DNA of 64,000 nt from an uncultured Bacteroides sp. (GCA_949300425.1 CASGED010000126.1:52587-116586); one strand, 5' to 3'. Numbered from the stretch's first letter, positions 1 through 10,589 are shown. Translations and numbers: made by a program. The notes: generated by a model not told the origin, from the sequence alone.

Positions 1-1081
1 CTCCTTTCTTGACCGGTGCCGAAGTGCCTTCGTAACGATAGCCGCCTTCATTCGTGCAAATATAATCATAATAAGCTCCTTCGGTAAAGAAAGTGGCGTC
101 TCGCCGGATGGTATCGGCTACTTCATAAAGTTTCAGCATGTCAACGGAAGCACTCAGGCCACCTCCCCATACATTCACACCTCCGGTAACTTCCGGACCG
201 AAAGCGATGTCGGCAAGCAATGTGTTGCAGACGCCCCATTCACCGTTTTCCACCCATTGCATAGCCAACAAGGACTCCCGGTTGTTGTTGCCCGAATACT
301 TAAACAGGTCGGCATAATTCTCCAACAACTCGATGCCGGAATTCTGGCATACGTCCAACGCATATTCCTTGGCCTTCTCCAAATCAGCGGCATCGCGGGA
401 ACCGTCGTTCTTTTCCCAACCGGAACGGCATAAGTACACTTTAGCCAACATGGCTTTGGCCGCCCAACTGGAAGCCTTTCCCGTAACCGGAATCTCCGGC
501 AAGTGCTCGGCTGCATAGGTCAAATCGTTGATAATGAAACGAAACGCATCTACAGCCTTATTCAAGGGACGAACCGGATTGTTTACAATATCCTGATTGT
601 TCTCGAACAAAATGACATTACCCCACAGACGTACCATATAGAAATAAGCCACCCCCCGCATCAGACGCGCTTCGGAAATGGTACGTGCCTTCGCTTCTTC
701 CGTGACATCGGGTCCACATTTCGTTTCTACGGCGGTGATGACGGAATTTGCCATCGTGATGACAGAATAAAAAGCTTTCCACGTATCGGAAAGGTTGGCA
801 TGCAAAGCGGTCACCTGGAAAGTGGTGAACTCCGGACTCATCCAAGGATTATAGGCATCGTTTGCCATCAGTGAACCGACAGCCACAGCCGGACGCTTGT
901 TGTAGTCAAACCAAGCCCGGTTATACAAAGGTTCAGTAGCGGCATCCAACGCGTCATCCGACATGTAATAAGTGTCTTCCACGTATTGCCCTTCCGGTAT
1001 TCGCTCTAAGAAATCATCACCGCAAGCGGTCAGCCCTAAGAAAGGAATTGCTATACCTATATATTTAAGTAAATTCTTCAT
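1..1081 (-). CDS. SusD/RagB-like outer-membrane lipoprotein, C-terminal part beyond the window
   Basis: This is a surface glycan-binding lipoprotein that partners the SusC transporter encoded just upstream. About 360 codons are visible from the start at 1081; the reading frame is open to the window edge, so the C-terminus is missing. The N-terminus MKNLLKYIGIAIPFLGLTAC is a lipoprotein signal with lipobox LTAC, followed by GDDFLERIPEG, the usual SusD opening, then YVEDTYYMSDDALDAA. An alpha-helical TPR-type segment (for example ARLMRGVAYFYMVRLWGN) follows, as in RagB/SusD proteins. It lies 21 bp after the SusC gene and is surely in the same operon. The identity is secure; the glycan bound cannot be read from the sequence. 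Confidence 0.93.
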   Translation of the reverse strand, partial: MKNLLKYIGIAIPFLGLTACGDDFLERIPEGQYVEDTYYMSDDALDAATEPLYNRAWFDYNKRPAVAVGSLMANDAYNPWMSPEFTTFQVTALHANLSDTWKAFYSVITMANSVITAVETKCGPDVTEEAKARTISEARLMRGVAYFYMVRLWGNVILFENNQDIVNNPVRPLNKAVDAFRFIINDLTYAAEHLPEIPVTGKASSWAAKAMLAKVYLCRSGWEKNDGSRDAADLEKAKEYALDVCQNSGIELLENYADLFKYSGNNNRESLLAMQWVENGEWGVCNTLLADIAFGPEVTGGVNVWGGGLSASVDMLKLYEVADTIRRDATFFTEGAYYDYICTNEGGYRYEGTSAPVKKG

Positions 1082-1102
1082 GATTGAAACAGTTTAAACA
1101 GG

Positions 1103-4100
1103 TTAAAAGTCAAGGTTCAGCCCGAATGTCCAAATCCGTTGAGTCGGATAACGGGCATTGTCGATACCTCTTAACAATACATTTTGATTCTGCGCTCCGA
1201 CTTCCGGGTCATATCCTTTATATCCGGTTATCGTAAAAGCATTCTGCACATTGACATACACACGCAACTGGTCTATACCCCATTTGGATATCAGTTTCCT
1301 GGGGAAGGTATATCCCAAAGAAATGTTTTTCGCACGCAAATAAGAAGCATCCTCAATGTACGCGTCGCTCAAACGATCATTGGTATTCGCATTGAGTTCC
1401 GTGACACGATGGGTAGTAGGATTCGGATTGACAACATATACATTACTGATGTCGCGGTCGCTGCCGTTGGGATCTATCATGCCTACTTGGGCAAAACCGA
1501 GTGCATCTGTCAATGCGCCTGAATATCCCGGATTCAAGTAATCCCTGCGCAGGCAGTTATACACTTTGTTTCCATAAGCGCCGGTCAGGAAGATGTTCAA
1601 ATCGAAATTCTTGTAAGTAAAGGTATTGTTGATACCAAACGTGAATTTCGGATTGGGGTCTCCTAAAAACACACGGTCTTTTTCGTCAATCACTCCGTCG
1701 CCGTTCGAGTCTTGCCAAATGTAGTCGCCTACCCATATTTGGTCTTTGTCTATCGTCATACCTTCAGGCAAAGCAACCGGCTTTGGGTTTCCCTGGTTGT
1801 CATAAATCGGGTAACCGTTGGCGTCTTTTTGGTAGAAATCTGCTTCCGACATGAATATTCCCAGCATTTTGTAGCCATAGAATTGGCCCACAGGTTGACC
1901 CACCAAGGTATAAGTATAGGTTTCTCCGTCCGTATCTCCTTGGATACCGGCCGTTTCCGTATACAGTTTTGTCACTTTATTGCGATTGAGCGAGAAAGTA
2001 ATTCCGGTTTGCCAAGTAAAATCCTTAGACGAGACATTGACGGTGTTCAACGTGATTTCAAAACCTTTGTTCTCCATAGCGCCCGCATTGACGTATGGGG
2101 ACGAGATGATGCCGTTTACGTAAGACGGAAGCGACGCCTGCATAATCAGGTTATCAGTACGCTTCAAGTAAGCATCGAGAATCAGTTCAATCCGGTTGTT
2201 GAACAAGGTTATATCCAATCCCGCATTATAGGCTTCCGTCTCTTCCCATTTCAGGTTTTCATTCGGATAGTTGCTCGCATAAAATCCTGTTCCTCTCACG
2301 GAAGTAGCCGTACTCATTTTCGTTCCGTAAGCATAGGAACCGGCGTTCTGGTTACCTACCAGTCCCCATCCTGCACGTAGCTTCAAACCGCTCAAATTCT
2401 CAAAACCTTTCATGAATTTCTCGCTGCTTATCTTCCATGCCAAGGCTACGGAAGGGAAAACTCCCCAGCGGTTGTTCCGTCCCAAGTTACTTGAACCGTC
2501 CGCACGGACCGTAGCGGTAATCAGGTAACGGTCGTCAAACGAATAATTCAGACGTCCGTAATAGGATTCCATCGCCCAACTCCCCCGACTGCTGCTGTTT
2601 AAAGCCGTATTCGCATCGCCGGAATCCAACTCGTGAATGGTGTTGAACAGATAGCCCGTTCTGCTGCCCGACAGCGATTCCCAGCCGCTTTCTTGCGCTT
2701 CATGACCTGCCATGGCTCCTACCGTATGCTTGCCGAAAGTCCCGTTATAGTTCAGATAGGTCTTGAACGTCGTACTGAAACCGTTACCTGCACTACGTGA
2801 ACCATACGATTGCTGCGTATATGTATCATAATCATACGACGGAGTGAACGAATAAGAAGTGTTGTAGTAAAAACTTCCTCCGTATTCTAACCGGAAGCTC
2901 AATCCTTTCCATATTTTAAACTCGGCAAACATATTGGCATAGATGTCCAAGTTCTTATTGTAGTTCTCGCGCTGCAACGCTTGCTCAATCGGGTTCGGAT
3001 AGTAAGTGCCATACATGTTAGGAGCCTGTGTACCGAACGTACCGTCAGGATTGCGCGCCGGTGTCTCGGGCGTTTGCTGAATGGCTGTTTCAATAATACC
3101 GTTGTTGTCGATGGTATTGTTTTGTTTGGAGTAAGCCACAGAAGCGTTTACGCCCATCGTAAGCCATTTGGTCAGGTTATTGTCCAAATTGGTACGGAAG
3201 GTGAGACGGTCGAAGCCTGAACCAATGGCAATACCGTCTTGCGACAGATAAGCTCCCGACAGCATATAGCGGAACTTATCGCTACCACCCGACAAGCTGA
3301 TTTGATGGCTCTGCATAGGAGCGGTGCGGAACAATTCGCCTTGCCAGTCTGTTCCTTCACCCAATATGGACACGTCTTCAAAGAAAGAGTTGGTACCGTA
3401 AGCCGATGAAATCTCTGACAACATGTTACGGTATTGCGCAAATTCGCGCAGATTCATCACATCCAACTTTTTAGGCAGTTGCTGCAAGGCGTAATATCCT
3501 TGGTAGGAAAACTTGTTTTTTCCTTCTTCACCTCGCTTGGTCGTAATCAATACGACACCGTTGCTAGCGCGTGACCCGTAGATGGCACTTGCCGAAGCAT
3601 CCTTCAATACCTCCATAGACACGATGTCCGCCGGGTTGATGTTGGACAAGGCACTTGAATTGTCGCCCGTAGAACCGGATACTGGTATACCATCTATCAC
3701 GTACAACGGTTCGTTACCGCTCAAAGAGTTTGTTCCACGGATAGAGACTGAGATACCTCCACCGGGTGCGCCTGAGTTTTGGGTGACCGCTACACCCGCC
3801 GCACGTCCCTGCAACACCTGGTCCAAAGACGTAGCGACCGTTTTGCTGATTTCTTCTGCCGAAACGGAAGCCACGGCACCTGTCAGGTCGCTTCTTTTCA
3901 TTGTACCATAACCGATGACCACTACTTCGTCCAACATTTCGCTGTCTTCTCTCAAAGACACATTGATTACCGGGCCGGTAACCTCCACAGTTTCGGTCAG
4001 GAAACCGATGAAACTGAATTCCAATTTGATTCCTTTCCGGGTCTGAAGCGAGAATTTACCGTCCACATCGGAGATGGTTCCGTTCGTTGTTCCTTCTTCC

Positions 4101-4261
4101 CTGATGTTGACACCAATCAATGGTTCGCCGTCAGCCTCACTGACCACCGTACCGGTAACGGTCAGCCGTTCTTGCGCTTCTGCTCTGCCGATGCCCACTA
4201 ATAACGACATCAGAATGAAGACCAGCCACGCTCTTACACGATTTGCTTTTTGGTTTTTCAT
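1103..4261 (-). CDS. SusC/RagA-family TonB-dependent outer-membrane transporter (PUL1)
   Basis: A 1052-residue TonB-dependent transporter that imports oligosaccharides across the outer membrane together with the SusD lipoprotein. A signal peptide runs to about residue 29 (ending AEAQ). A CarboxypepD-regulatory-like domain follows at about 33-105 (TVTGTVVSEADGEPLIGVNI), then the TonB box DEVVVIGYG at 111-119. The plug domain (about 120-235) contains SIRGTNSL, PLYVIDGIPV and LKDASASAIYGSRASNGV, all SusC hallmarks. The rest is the 22-strand barrel, ending in the aromatic LNLDF. It is the second gene of GH97 - SusC - SusD; the 43-bp gap from GH97 shows no terminator. No signalling (STN) extension is present, so control probably comes through the divergent HTCS at 6558. 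Confidence 0.96.
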   Translation of the reverse strand: MKNQKANRVRAWLVFILMSLLVGIGRAEAQERLTVTGTVVSEADGEPLIGVNIREEGTTNGTISDVDGKFSLQTRKGIKLEFSFIGFLTETVEVTGPVINVSLREDSEMLDEVVVIGYGTMKRSDLTGAVASVSAEEISKTVATSLDQVLQGRAAGVAVTQNSGAPGGGISVSIRGTNSLSGNEPLYVIDGIPVSGSTGDNSSALSNINPADIVSMEVLKDASASAIYGSRASNGVVLITTKRGEEGKNKFSYQGYYALQQLPKKLDVMNLREFAQYRNMLSEISSAYGTNSFFEDVSILGEGTDWQGELFRTAPMQSHQISLSGGSDKFRYMLSGAYLSQDGIAIGSGFDRLTFRTNLDNNLTKWLTMGVNASVAYSKQNNTIDNNGIIETAIQQTPETPARNPDGTFGTQAPNMYGTYYPNPIEQALQRENYNKNLDIYANMFAEFKIWKGLSFRLEYGGSFYYNTSYSFTPSYDYDTYTQQSYGSRSAGNGFSTTFKTYLNYNGTFGKHTVGAMAGHEAQESGWESLSGSRTGYLFNTIHELDSGDANTALNSSSRGSWAMESYYGRLNYSFDDRYLITATVRADGSSNLGRNNRWGVFPSVALAWKISSEKFMKGFENLSGLKLRAGWGLVGNQNAGSYAYGTKMSTATSVRGTGFYASNYPNENLKWEETEAYNAGLDITLFNNRIELILDAYLKRTDNLIMQASLPSYVNGIISSPYVNAGAMENKGFEITLNTVNVSSKDFTWQTGITFSLNRNKVTKLYTETAGIQGDTDGETYTYTLVGQPVGQFYGYKMLGIFMSEADFYQKDANGYPIYDNQGNPKPVALPEGMTIDKDQIWVGDYIWQDSNGDGVIDEKDRVFLGDPNPKFTFGINNTFTYKNFDLNIFLTGAYGNKVYNCLRRDYLNPGYSGALTDALGFAQVGMIDPNGSDRDISNVYVVNPNPTTHRVTELNANTNDRLSDAYIEDASYLRAKNISLGYTFPRKLISKWGIDQLRVYVNVQNAFTITGYKGYDPEVGAQNQNVLLRGIDNARYPTQRIWTFGLNLDF

Positions 4262-4304
4262 ATTTAAGTAAACTAAAGATTATTTTTATCTGATTTCAAC
4301 TTAT

Positions 4305-6272
4305 CTAAGGTTTTAGTATGGCGGCCCATCCACCACCGGGTTGCATGTGAACCTGTAAGCGGTCGGAGGAACGGACGTTTTGTTCAGTATAAACATAATC
4401 GGTCGCGTCAAAGTCGGCATTGATCCCGTCAGCGAATATTTGCGCCTGATAACTTCCCTGAGGCAGGAAACTCAGGTCAATGTCTATCGAACGGGCGTCC
4501 CAGTCGGTGATTCCACCGATGTACCAGATGTCGCCTTTCCGCTTGGCTACCACGATGTGATTCCCCACCTCAGCGTCCAAAACAACCGTTTCGTCGAAAA
4601 CGGTAGGAATTTGCTTGAGGAAAGCCAAAGTCTCATCCTCTTCCAAATAAGTAGTAGGAGAATCGGACAACATTTGCAAGGGAGACTCAAACAAAGTATA
4701 TAAAGCGACCTGATGCGCCCGAGTGCCATATACGCGCGGCTGGTCATTGACCGGAGAAAAACAGGATCTGTTTACATTGCGCATGCCGCCCGGCGTATAA
4801 TCCATAGGTCCTGCCTGCATACGCATAAAGGGCAAGGTGCATTCATAGTCGGGCACATCGTGCCGCGATATCCAACGGTAGTTCTCCAATCCCTTCACTC
4901 CTTCGAAACTCAATATATTCGGATAAGTACGCTGCATGCCGTTGGCCTTCATGCCGTGATAACTTAATATAAAATGGTAGTCGGCTGCCCGTTCCGCTAT
5001 TTTATACATGTCTTTTACCATCCGATGGTCATCGCTATCAAAAAAATCTATTTTGAAACCTTTGATTCCCATCTTGGAATACCGCTCGAAAGCCTCATCC
5101 ATCTCACGAATCAGATTCTTCCAACTTGCCCACAATACCAATCCTACGTTTTTAGATTGGGCGTATGCAGCCAATTCCGTCAAATCAATATCCGGATTGA
5201 CTTCCAGCATGGTGTCGGGAAGGCTCCAGCCATCGTCAATGAGCATATACTCCAAATGGTGCTCGGCCGCAAAATCGATGTAATATTTATAAGTTTCCGT
5301 ATTTATTCCGCGTTTGAAAGGCACACCTTTCAAATTGCAGCTGTTCCACCATTCCCAAGCGGTTTTTCCCGGCTTAATCCAAGATACGTCATCCAATCTG
5401 CACGGAGAGGACAACCGCAACATCATGTCCGTGTTTGCCAGTTCTTTATCTTCGCGGCTGATGACAAGCGCTTTCCAAGGAAGCTCGCGTTTCCCTTCGA
5501 GCACGGCAATGTATTCAGCCCGCTTGGTCGGTATGTAATTCAACTCATTGAACCCGCCGATTTTTCCTTCCAACACACATGGCGCGTATGCCGGAAGCAA
5601 AGAATGAGGCTTGTCTCCTTTCTTCAAGAACATGCCGGCAAAGTCTTCAATATCCGCATCCATGAGCAGTACTTTATAATTATCCTGCAATTCAAGAAGG
5701 AAGGGAGTTACCGCTAAAGAATCCGCATACATTCCCGAAAGCGTAGAACGGTCGTAGTAAGACTCGAACGAAAACATATACGGGTCATTTCCCCGGTTGT
5801 CATTAATATAAGGTATATAGGCCTGGCAATCGATGGGGAACACGAACTCGGACAAGTCATTCACAACGGCAACCGGCTTCTTGTAGTCTACAACGAACCG
5901 GCAGGCCACGCCATCGTTGTAAGCCCTGAATTCCGCCAATCCATTCTTGCCGCACGGGATAATTAATTGGTTGTAACGGTCGACAACTGAAGATTTTCTA
6001 TAAAAAGGAGTATCGAACGTTTCATTGACAGACTGACGCTTTACTTTAGAAGAACACCCGTCCCCCAAAATTTTGCCATCTTCCAGCTGGAATCCCAAAC
6101 GAGAGGGCGCTAATATAATCTTATCGTCCATCTTGACACTCCATTGTAATTGAGTATCCGTATCAATACAAATCTCTATCCGTTTATCCGGCGAGACTAA
6201 CGTATGCCGCTTTTCAGCGAAAACGCTTAAAGACATTGACACCATAATAAATAAAACCGCTTTTCTTTTCAT
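4305..6272 (-). CDS. Glycoside hydrolase family 97, retaining-type (alpha-galactosidase-like)
   Basis: A 655-residue periplasmic GH97 enzyme with a signal peptide ending near residue 19 (SVFA). The N-terminal beta-super-sandwich carries HTLVSPDKRIEI; the barrel carries TAWEWWNSCNLKG and EYMLIDDGWS. GH97 contains inverting members (SusB-like, with a Glu general base) and retaining members with an Asp nucleophile on strand 4. Here the segment GFKIDFFD places an Asp at 409 and LSFEGVKGLE a Glu at 457, which fits the retaining nucleophile and acid/base pattern known from the B. thetaiotaomicron alpha-galactosidase. Substrate is therefore more likely an alpha-galactoside (or beta-L-arabinopyranoside) than starch; this is inferred from residues only. 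It is the first gene of the PUL1 operon. Confidence 0.9.
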   Translation of the reverse strand: MKRKAVLFIMVSMSLSVFAEKRHTLVSPDKRIEICIDTDTQLQWSVKMDDKIILAPSRLGFQLEDGKILGDGCSSKVKRQSVNETFDTPFYRKSSVVDRYNQLIIPCGKNGLAEFRAYNDGVACRFVVDYKKPVAVVNDLSEFVFPIDCQAYIPYINDNRGNDPYMFSFESYYDRSTLSGMYADSLAVTPFLLELQDNYKVLLMDADIEDFAGMFLKKGDKPHSLLPAYAPCVLEGKIGGFNELNYIPTKRAEYIAVLEGKRELPWKALVISREDKELANTDMMLRLSSPCRLDDVSWIKPGKTAWEWWNSCNLKGVPFKRGINTETYKYYIDFAAEHHLEYMLIDDGWSLPDTMLEVNPDIDLTELAAYAQSKNVGLVLWASWKNLIREMDEAFERYSKMGIKGFKIDFFDSDDHRMVKDMYKIAERAADYHFILSYHGMKANGMQRTYPNILSFEGVKGLENYRWISRHDVPDYECTLPFMRMQAGPMDYTPGGMRNVNRSCFSPVNDQPRVYGTRAHQVALYTLFESPLQMLSDSPTTYLEEDETLAFLKQIPTVFDETVVLDAEVGNHIVVAKRKGDIWYIGGITDWDARSIDIDLSFLPQGSYQAQIFADGINADFDATDYVYTEQNVRSSDRLQVHMQPGGGWAAILKP

Positions 6273-6315
6273 GGTATATTCATTTTTATTATTGTTTTTT
6301 TATTTTTCACACCTG

Positions 6316-6344
6316 CAAAAATAGAGATTAGCGATTACATCAAA
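6316..6344 (-). promoter_or_regulatory. Probable promoter of the GH97-SusC-SusD operon
   Basis: On the minus strand a -7 box TATTTTTG (6323-6316) fits TAnnTTTG and has TTTG (6344-6341) 17 nt upstream, slightly shorter than the usual 19-21. Transcription would start about 37 nt before the GH97 ATG. The nearby element TTGTTTCAA occurs twice in the divergent region (around 6353 and 6471) and is a candidate HTCS site, unproven. Confidence 0.4.
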
Positions 6345-6526
6345 GGGCTCATTTGTTTCAAAAAGCGTCCAACGGGAACAAAAATGAAACATTGACACAT
6401 TTAATCCACCCGCAACATTTGCGTCTTTCCGTGTATAGGGGGCTAAAATCATTCAAAATGCGTGCTTTTTTGTTTCAAGCCTATACGTCCTAATTAAAGA
6501 AATGCTTTCTTTGCACACAAATCAAA

Positions 6527-6534
6527 TATCTTTG
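6527..6534 (+). promoter_or_regulatory. Probable -7 box of the PUL1 HTCS gene
   Basis: TATCTTTG matches TAnnTTTG and lies 23 bp before the HTCS ATG at 6558. No good -33 box stands at the usual distance, which would suit low-level expression of a sensor. Confidence 0.4.
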
Positions 6535-6557
6535 ACCATATAATAATAAAAGAAGCA

Positions 6558-9500
6558 ATGAAAACGTTCCGCGACTATTTCTTCATAGGTTGTCTCTTAC
6601 TTTTGGCCGGTATGGGTTGGGAACAAGCCTACGGTACCAATTTTAAGGCATCGTTGTCGAATTACCAGTTCAGGCACATTACCAGTTCGGACGGGCTTTC
6701 CTGCAACCACGTGCTATGTATGCTGGAGGATAGCCGCGGATACATGTGGTTCGGGACAGAATATGGGTTAAACCGATTTGACGGTTACCGTTTCAGGAAG
6801 TTCTTCAAGAAAGATGTTCCTTATTCGATAGACAACATCAGCAACCTGGTGGAAGATTCGTGGGGGAATATTTGGATTGACATGGGAAGATTCGTGGTGT
6901 ATGATTGGGAAACCGATACATTCACAGAGGCCAAGCAAGTGCTGGACGAAATGGGAATTTCATGCACGAACCTGCAAGAAGTTTTTGTAGACAATCAAAA
7001 GAACTTGTGGATAGAAGCGGATCATAAGCTCTATTATTTCCAAAGCGACAAGTCATTCAAAGCCTATCCCCTACCCTTCTCAACCGACGTGGAGAATTTG
7101 ACAAAGGTTGATTCGCAAGTCTATTTGACAACCGCTTACGCCTGGTATAAACTGGACATACACAGCGGTGTGTTTGCCGAACAAGAGCAACCCAAAGACA
7201 TAGAAGGGCAAGTCAACGAAAAAAGAATTTTATGCACCTATGCGGATAAAAGCAATGACTTATGGATTTATTCGAAAGAAGAGAACAAATTGTGGCGGAA
7301 ACGTTACTATTCAGATGAGTTAGAGCCGATAGAAATCCCTTCCGCTTCAAACAATTACAGAATACAAGACATTGTGGATGACAACAATGGCAACATTTGG
7401 ATTGCCACAGATCACCAAGGGGTATTCATCTTGGAAAAAAACAGCGGTCAATTCTTCAATGAGAAAAACGACCGCCTCAATTTGTCATCGCTCAGCAGCA
7501 GCAATATAGTCCGTTTGTACCTCGATTCTAATAATATTCTTTGGATGGCGCACTTCCGTAGCGGGATATCTTACCTCACCCGTCATTCCAAACGGATTCA
7601 GAAAGCGGACTTGGGAATGGAATGCAGCGTAGCGAAAATCATGGAAGATACACAGACAAACTTATGGTTAGGAACAGACGGGGAAGGGGTGCTCCGACAA
7701 AAGGACACCCATTGGTATGAGACCGTAGACGGAATCCCTTCGAAAAGCATCACAGCCCTTTATGAAGATTCCCGGCACCGGATATGGGCAGGAACCTATC
7801 TGGAAGGACTATACTGCAACGACCACGGGAAAATCAGCCATTTCACTACTGAGAACACCAATCTGCCGGACAATAACATTTGGGACATCAAAGAGGACCG
7901 TTTCAAGAATATCTGGTTAGCTTCCATCAGGAGAGGAGTATGCAGGTTCGACGCCGAAACGCACGAGGCTGTGCCAGCCTTCGAGGACATCCCGGCCATC
8001 GGCTGCTCCTTTCAATTGCATTACGACCAAAAAGACTCCCTGTTTGCCGCCACCAACGCGGGAATAGGTATCCTGAATGTAAAAACAATGCAAGATACGG
8101 TCTACTTGACGAACCGCGCAGGCACCCAGTCCTTCCGGCATGATTTTGTCCGCACAGTCTATCGGGACTCCAGAGGATGGTTATGGATGGGGTTTGCCGG
8201 AGAATTGGTGATTTGGAACCTAAAGACTGACCAGTTCCTTTTTATCGAAGAGAAGGACGGTTTATGCAATAATCTTATCAATGGAATCACGGAAGACAAA
8301 AATCATCATATATGGGTGTCTACAGCACACGGCATCTCGAATATCATTATCAGACAAGACGGCGCGAACGTCGGCAATCCCATCGTGCATATCCAAAACT
8401 ATACAACGAATGACGGACTTTTGGACAATGATTGCGAATACATGATTTGCCGGAAGGACGGCAGTCTGGCGGTTTGTTCGCAAAACGGGTACACAATCAT
8501 TTCGCCCACTATCATAACCGATGAAGATTACCAACGCAAACCAGTGTTTACGGAAGTACTGGTGGACAACAAACCGGTATTTTATCCGCAATCAACCAAT
8601 CATAAAGATTGCGACATCAAGGTAAGCGCCGGCTTTTGGCCTCAAAACCACCTGATCCGCATCGGTTTCTCTACGCTGGATTTCAATAACCTGCACCGGC
8701 AGAAGTATGCTTATCAAATTGAAGGCCAAATGAAAGACTGGATTGAAACCGATGAAAGCTATATCCTGCTGAACCAATTGAAAAGCGGAGAATATAAACT
8801 GAAAGTAAAGGCATGCAATGCCAACGGCGTGTGGGGCAACGAATATTCCACCATTCACCTTCACATCCTACCTCCTTTCTGGATGACCCCGACTGCTTAT
8901 CTGATTTATGCGCTTGTCATTATTGCCTGTCTCTATGGAACCGGGAAGCATTTCTATAACAAGCGGGAAAAGAAATTGCTCTTAATAAGACAGGAACAAG
9001 AGACCAAAAAGCAAATGGAACTGTATAATATGAAAATGAGTTTCTTAACCAATATCAGCCATGACATACGGACCCCGCTTTCGCTGATATTGTCCCCACT
9101 TGAAAGCCTGAAGGAAGAGACGAAGAACAATGAATCCGTCCACCATAAGATTGAAATAGCTTATCACAATGCGCACTACTTGTTGGAACTAATCAACCAG
9201 TTGCTGAATTTCAGGAAATTAGAAGCCCACGCAGAGACGTTGCATTTGGTTTCCGGAAATATCGTCAACTTCATCAAAGAGATTTGCAACTCTTACAAGA
9301 ATTATGCGGACAAGAACTTGCGCAATCTTAGCTTCCAGTCTGATTTAGAGTATTTCAGAATGAAATTCGACAAAGAGAAGGTAAACAGAATCATGTACAA
9401 TTTATTGTCTAATGCGACCAAGTTTACCGACAAGAACGGGCATATCTGGGTGGATGTGTCCAAAGATGACCACAACCTGTATATCCGTGTCAGCGATGAC

Positions 9501-10529
9501 GGCATAGGAATAGCAGAAGCGGACAAAGGAAAAATATTCCAACCGTTCTTCCAAGTAAAACAGAAAGACGTAAACAACGGTTCGGGAATAGGATTGCACA
9601 TAACGGCCGAATATCTGAAACTTTGTGGCGGAAGCATCTCGGTAGAGCCCAATCATCCGAAGGGAAGCCGCTTTATTTGCCGGATACCCATCGTTGAAGA
9701 AGAAGAAGCGAAGGCGCAAGAAAAAAAGGATGAACTGACGGCGGCAACCCAGAATTCCGCACTTCCTAAAGTGTTACTGGTGGAAGACAACGTTGAATTC
9801 ATCAACTTCCTGTCGGAATGCCTGAGCAAAAAATACCGGGTATTGAAAGCCGAAGACGGAGAACAGGCTTTGGATATCCTGAAAGAAACGGAAGACATAG
9901 ACATCATCATCAGCGACGTAATGATGCCTAAAATAGACGGCATCAGGCTATGCAACATTGTAAAGACCGACTTGAAATGGTCGCACATCCCGGTTATTCT
10001 TCTGACAGCACGTACCGCGGAAGAGCACATGCTGGAAGGATTGGAGAACGGAGCGGACGATTACATGACAAAGCCCTTCAACATGAATATGTTACAGTTG
10101 CGTATTCAGAAATTCCTGGATTGGAAAGCCAAATGCCAAAGAGATTTGGTACAGAAGACTGACATACAGCCTAAAGACATCACCATAAGCAGTGTGGACG
10201 AGCAATTTATGCTGAGAGCCATGGAACTGATGGAGGCAAACATGGCAAACGCTGAATATAGCGTGGAGAACTTTAGCCAAGATATGAATGTCAGCCGGGC
10301 GAACCTCTACCGGAAAATGATAGCCATCACCGGAAAGTCTCCTATTGAATACATGCGAATCATCCGTCTGAAAAGAAGCAAGCAGCTATTAATGAATGGA
10401 TATAGGATTAATGAAACAGCTTATGACGTAGGCTTCAACAATCCCAAATATTTCAGGAAGTATTTCAAAGAAGAATTTGGCATCACTCCAGCCGAATTTT
10501 TGAAAAAGCGCCAAGAGCATCAGCCTTAA
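6558..10529 (+). CDS. Hybrid two-component system sensor/regulator (HTCS) of PUL1
   Basis: A 1323-residue one-piece sensor kinase and transcription factor spanning the inner membrane. After a signal segment (about 1-26) come two beta-propellers built of Reg_prop repeats (about 35-640, repeated motifs such as WFGTEYGLNRFDG, WLGTDGEGV and WAGTYLEGLY). A Y_Y_Y domain follows (about 690-770), then one transmembrane helix (about 779-796). The HisKA domain has NISHDIRTP with phospho-acceptor His835; the ATPase domain has NLLSNATKFTD and GSGIGLH. The receiver domain begins KVLLVEDN with phospho-Asp at 1120 (IIISDVMMP). An AraC-type DNA-binding domain (about 1215-1320) closes the protein. It is divergent from GH97-SusC-SusD and so is the likely direct activator of that operon in response to an oligosaccharide bound in the periplasm. 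Confidence 0.96.
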   Translation: MKTFRDYFFIGCLLLLAGMGWEQAYGTNFKASLSNYQFRHITSSDGLSCNHVLCMLEDSRGYMWFGTEYGLNRFDGYRFRKFFKKDVPYSIDNISNLVEDSWGNIWIDMGRFVVYDWETDTFTEAKQVLDEMGISCTNLQEVFVDNQKNLWIEADHKLYYFQSDKSFKAYPLPFSTDVENLTKVDSQVYLTTAYAWYKLDIHSGVFAEQEQPKDIEGQVNEKRILCTYADKSNDLWIYSKEENKLWRKRYYSDELEPIEIPSASNNYRIQDIVDDNNGNIWIATDHQGVFILEKNSGQFFNEKNDRLNLSSLSSSNIVRLYLDSNNILWMAHFRSGISYLTRHSKRIQKADLGMECSVAKIMEDTQTNLWLGTDGEGVLRQKDTHWYETVDGIPSKSITALYEDSRHRIWAGTYLEGLYCNDHGKISHFTTENTNLPDNNIWDIKEDRFKNIWLASIRRGVCRFDAETHEAVPAFEDIPAIGCSFQLHYDQKDSLFAATNAGIGILNVKTMQDTVYLTNRAGTQSFRHDFVRTVYRDSRGWLWMGFAGELVIWNLKTDQFLFIEEKDGLCNNLINGITEDKNHHIWVSTAHGISNIIIRQDGANVGNPIVHIQNYTTNDGLLDNDCEYMICRKDGSLAVCSQNGYTIISPTIITDEDYQRKPVFTEVLVDNKPVFYPQSTNHKDCDIKVSAGFWPQNHLIRIGFSTLDFNNLHRQKYAYQIEGQMKDWIETDESYILLNQLKSGEYKLKVKACNANGVWGNEYSTIHLHILPPFWMTPTAYLIYALVIIACLYGTGKHFYNKREKKLLLIRQEQETKKQMELYNMKMSFLTNISHDIRTPLSLILSPLESLKEETKNNESVHHKIEIAYHNAHYLLELINQLLNFRKLEAHAETLHLVSGNIVNFIKEICNSYKNYADKNLRNLSFQSDLEYFRMKFDKEKVNRIMYNLLSNATKFTDKNGHIWVDVSKDDHNLYIRVSDDGIGIAEADKGKIFQPFFQVKQKDVNNGSGIGLHITAEYLKLCGGSISVEPNHPKGSRFICRIPIVEEEEAKAQEKKDELTAATQNSALPKVLLVEDNVEFINFLSECLSKKYRVLKAEDGEQALDILKETEDIDIIISDVMMPKIDGIRLCNIVKTDLKWSHIPVILLTARTAEEHMLEGLENGADDYMTKPFNMNMLQLRIQKFLDWKAKCQRDLVQKTDIQPKDITISSVDEQFMLRAMELMEANMANAEYSVENFSQDMNVSRANLYRKMIAITGKSPIEYMRIIRLKRSKQLLMNGYRINETAYDVGFNNPKYFRKYFKEEFGITPAEFLKKRQEHQP

Positions 10530-10589
10530 CTTTGGCAGGGGCGCAGGAATGCGCAGATGATGGGAATTTACTATCCATATAGGCGCACC

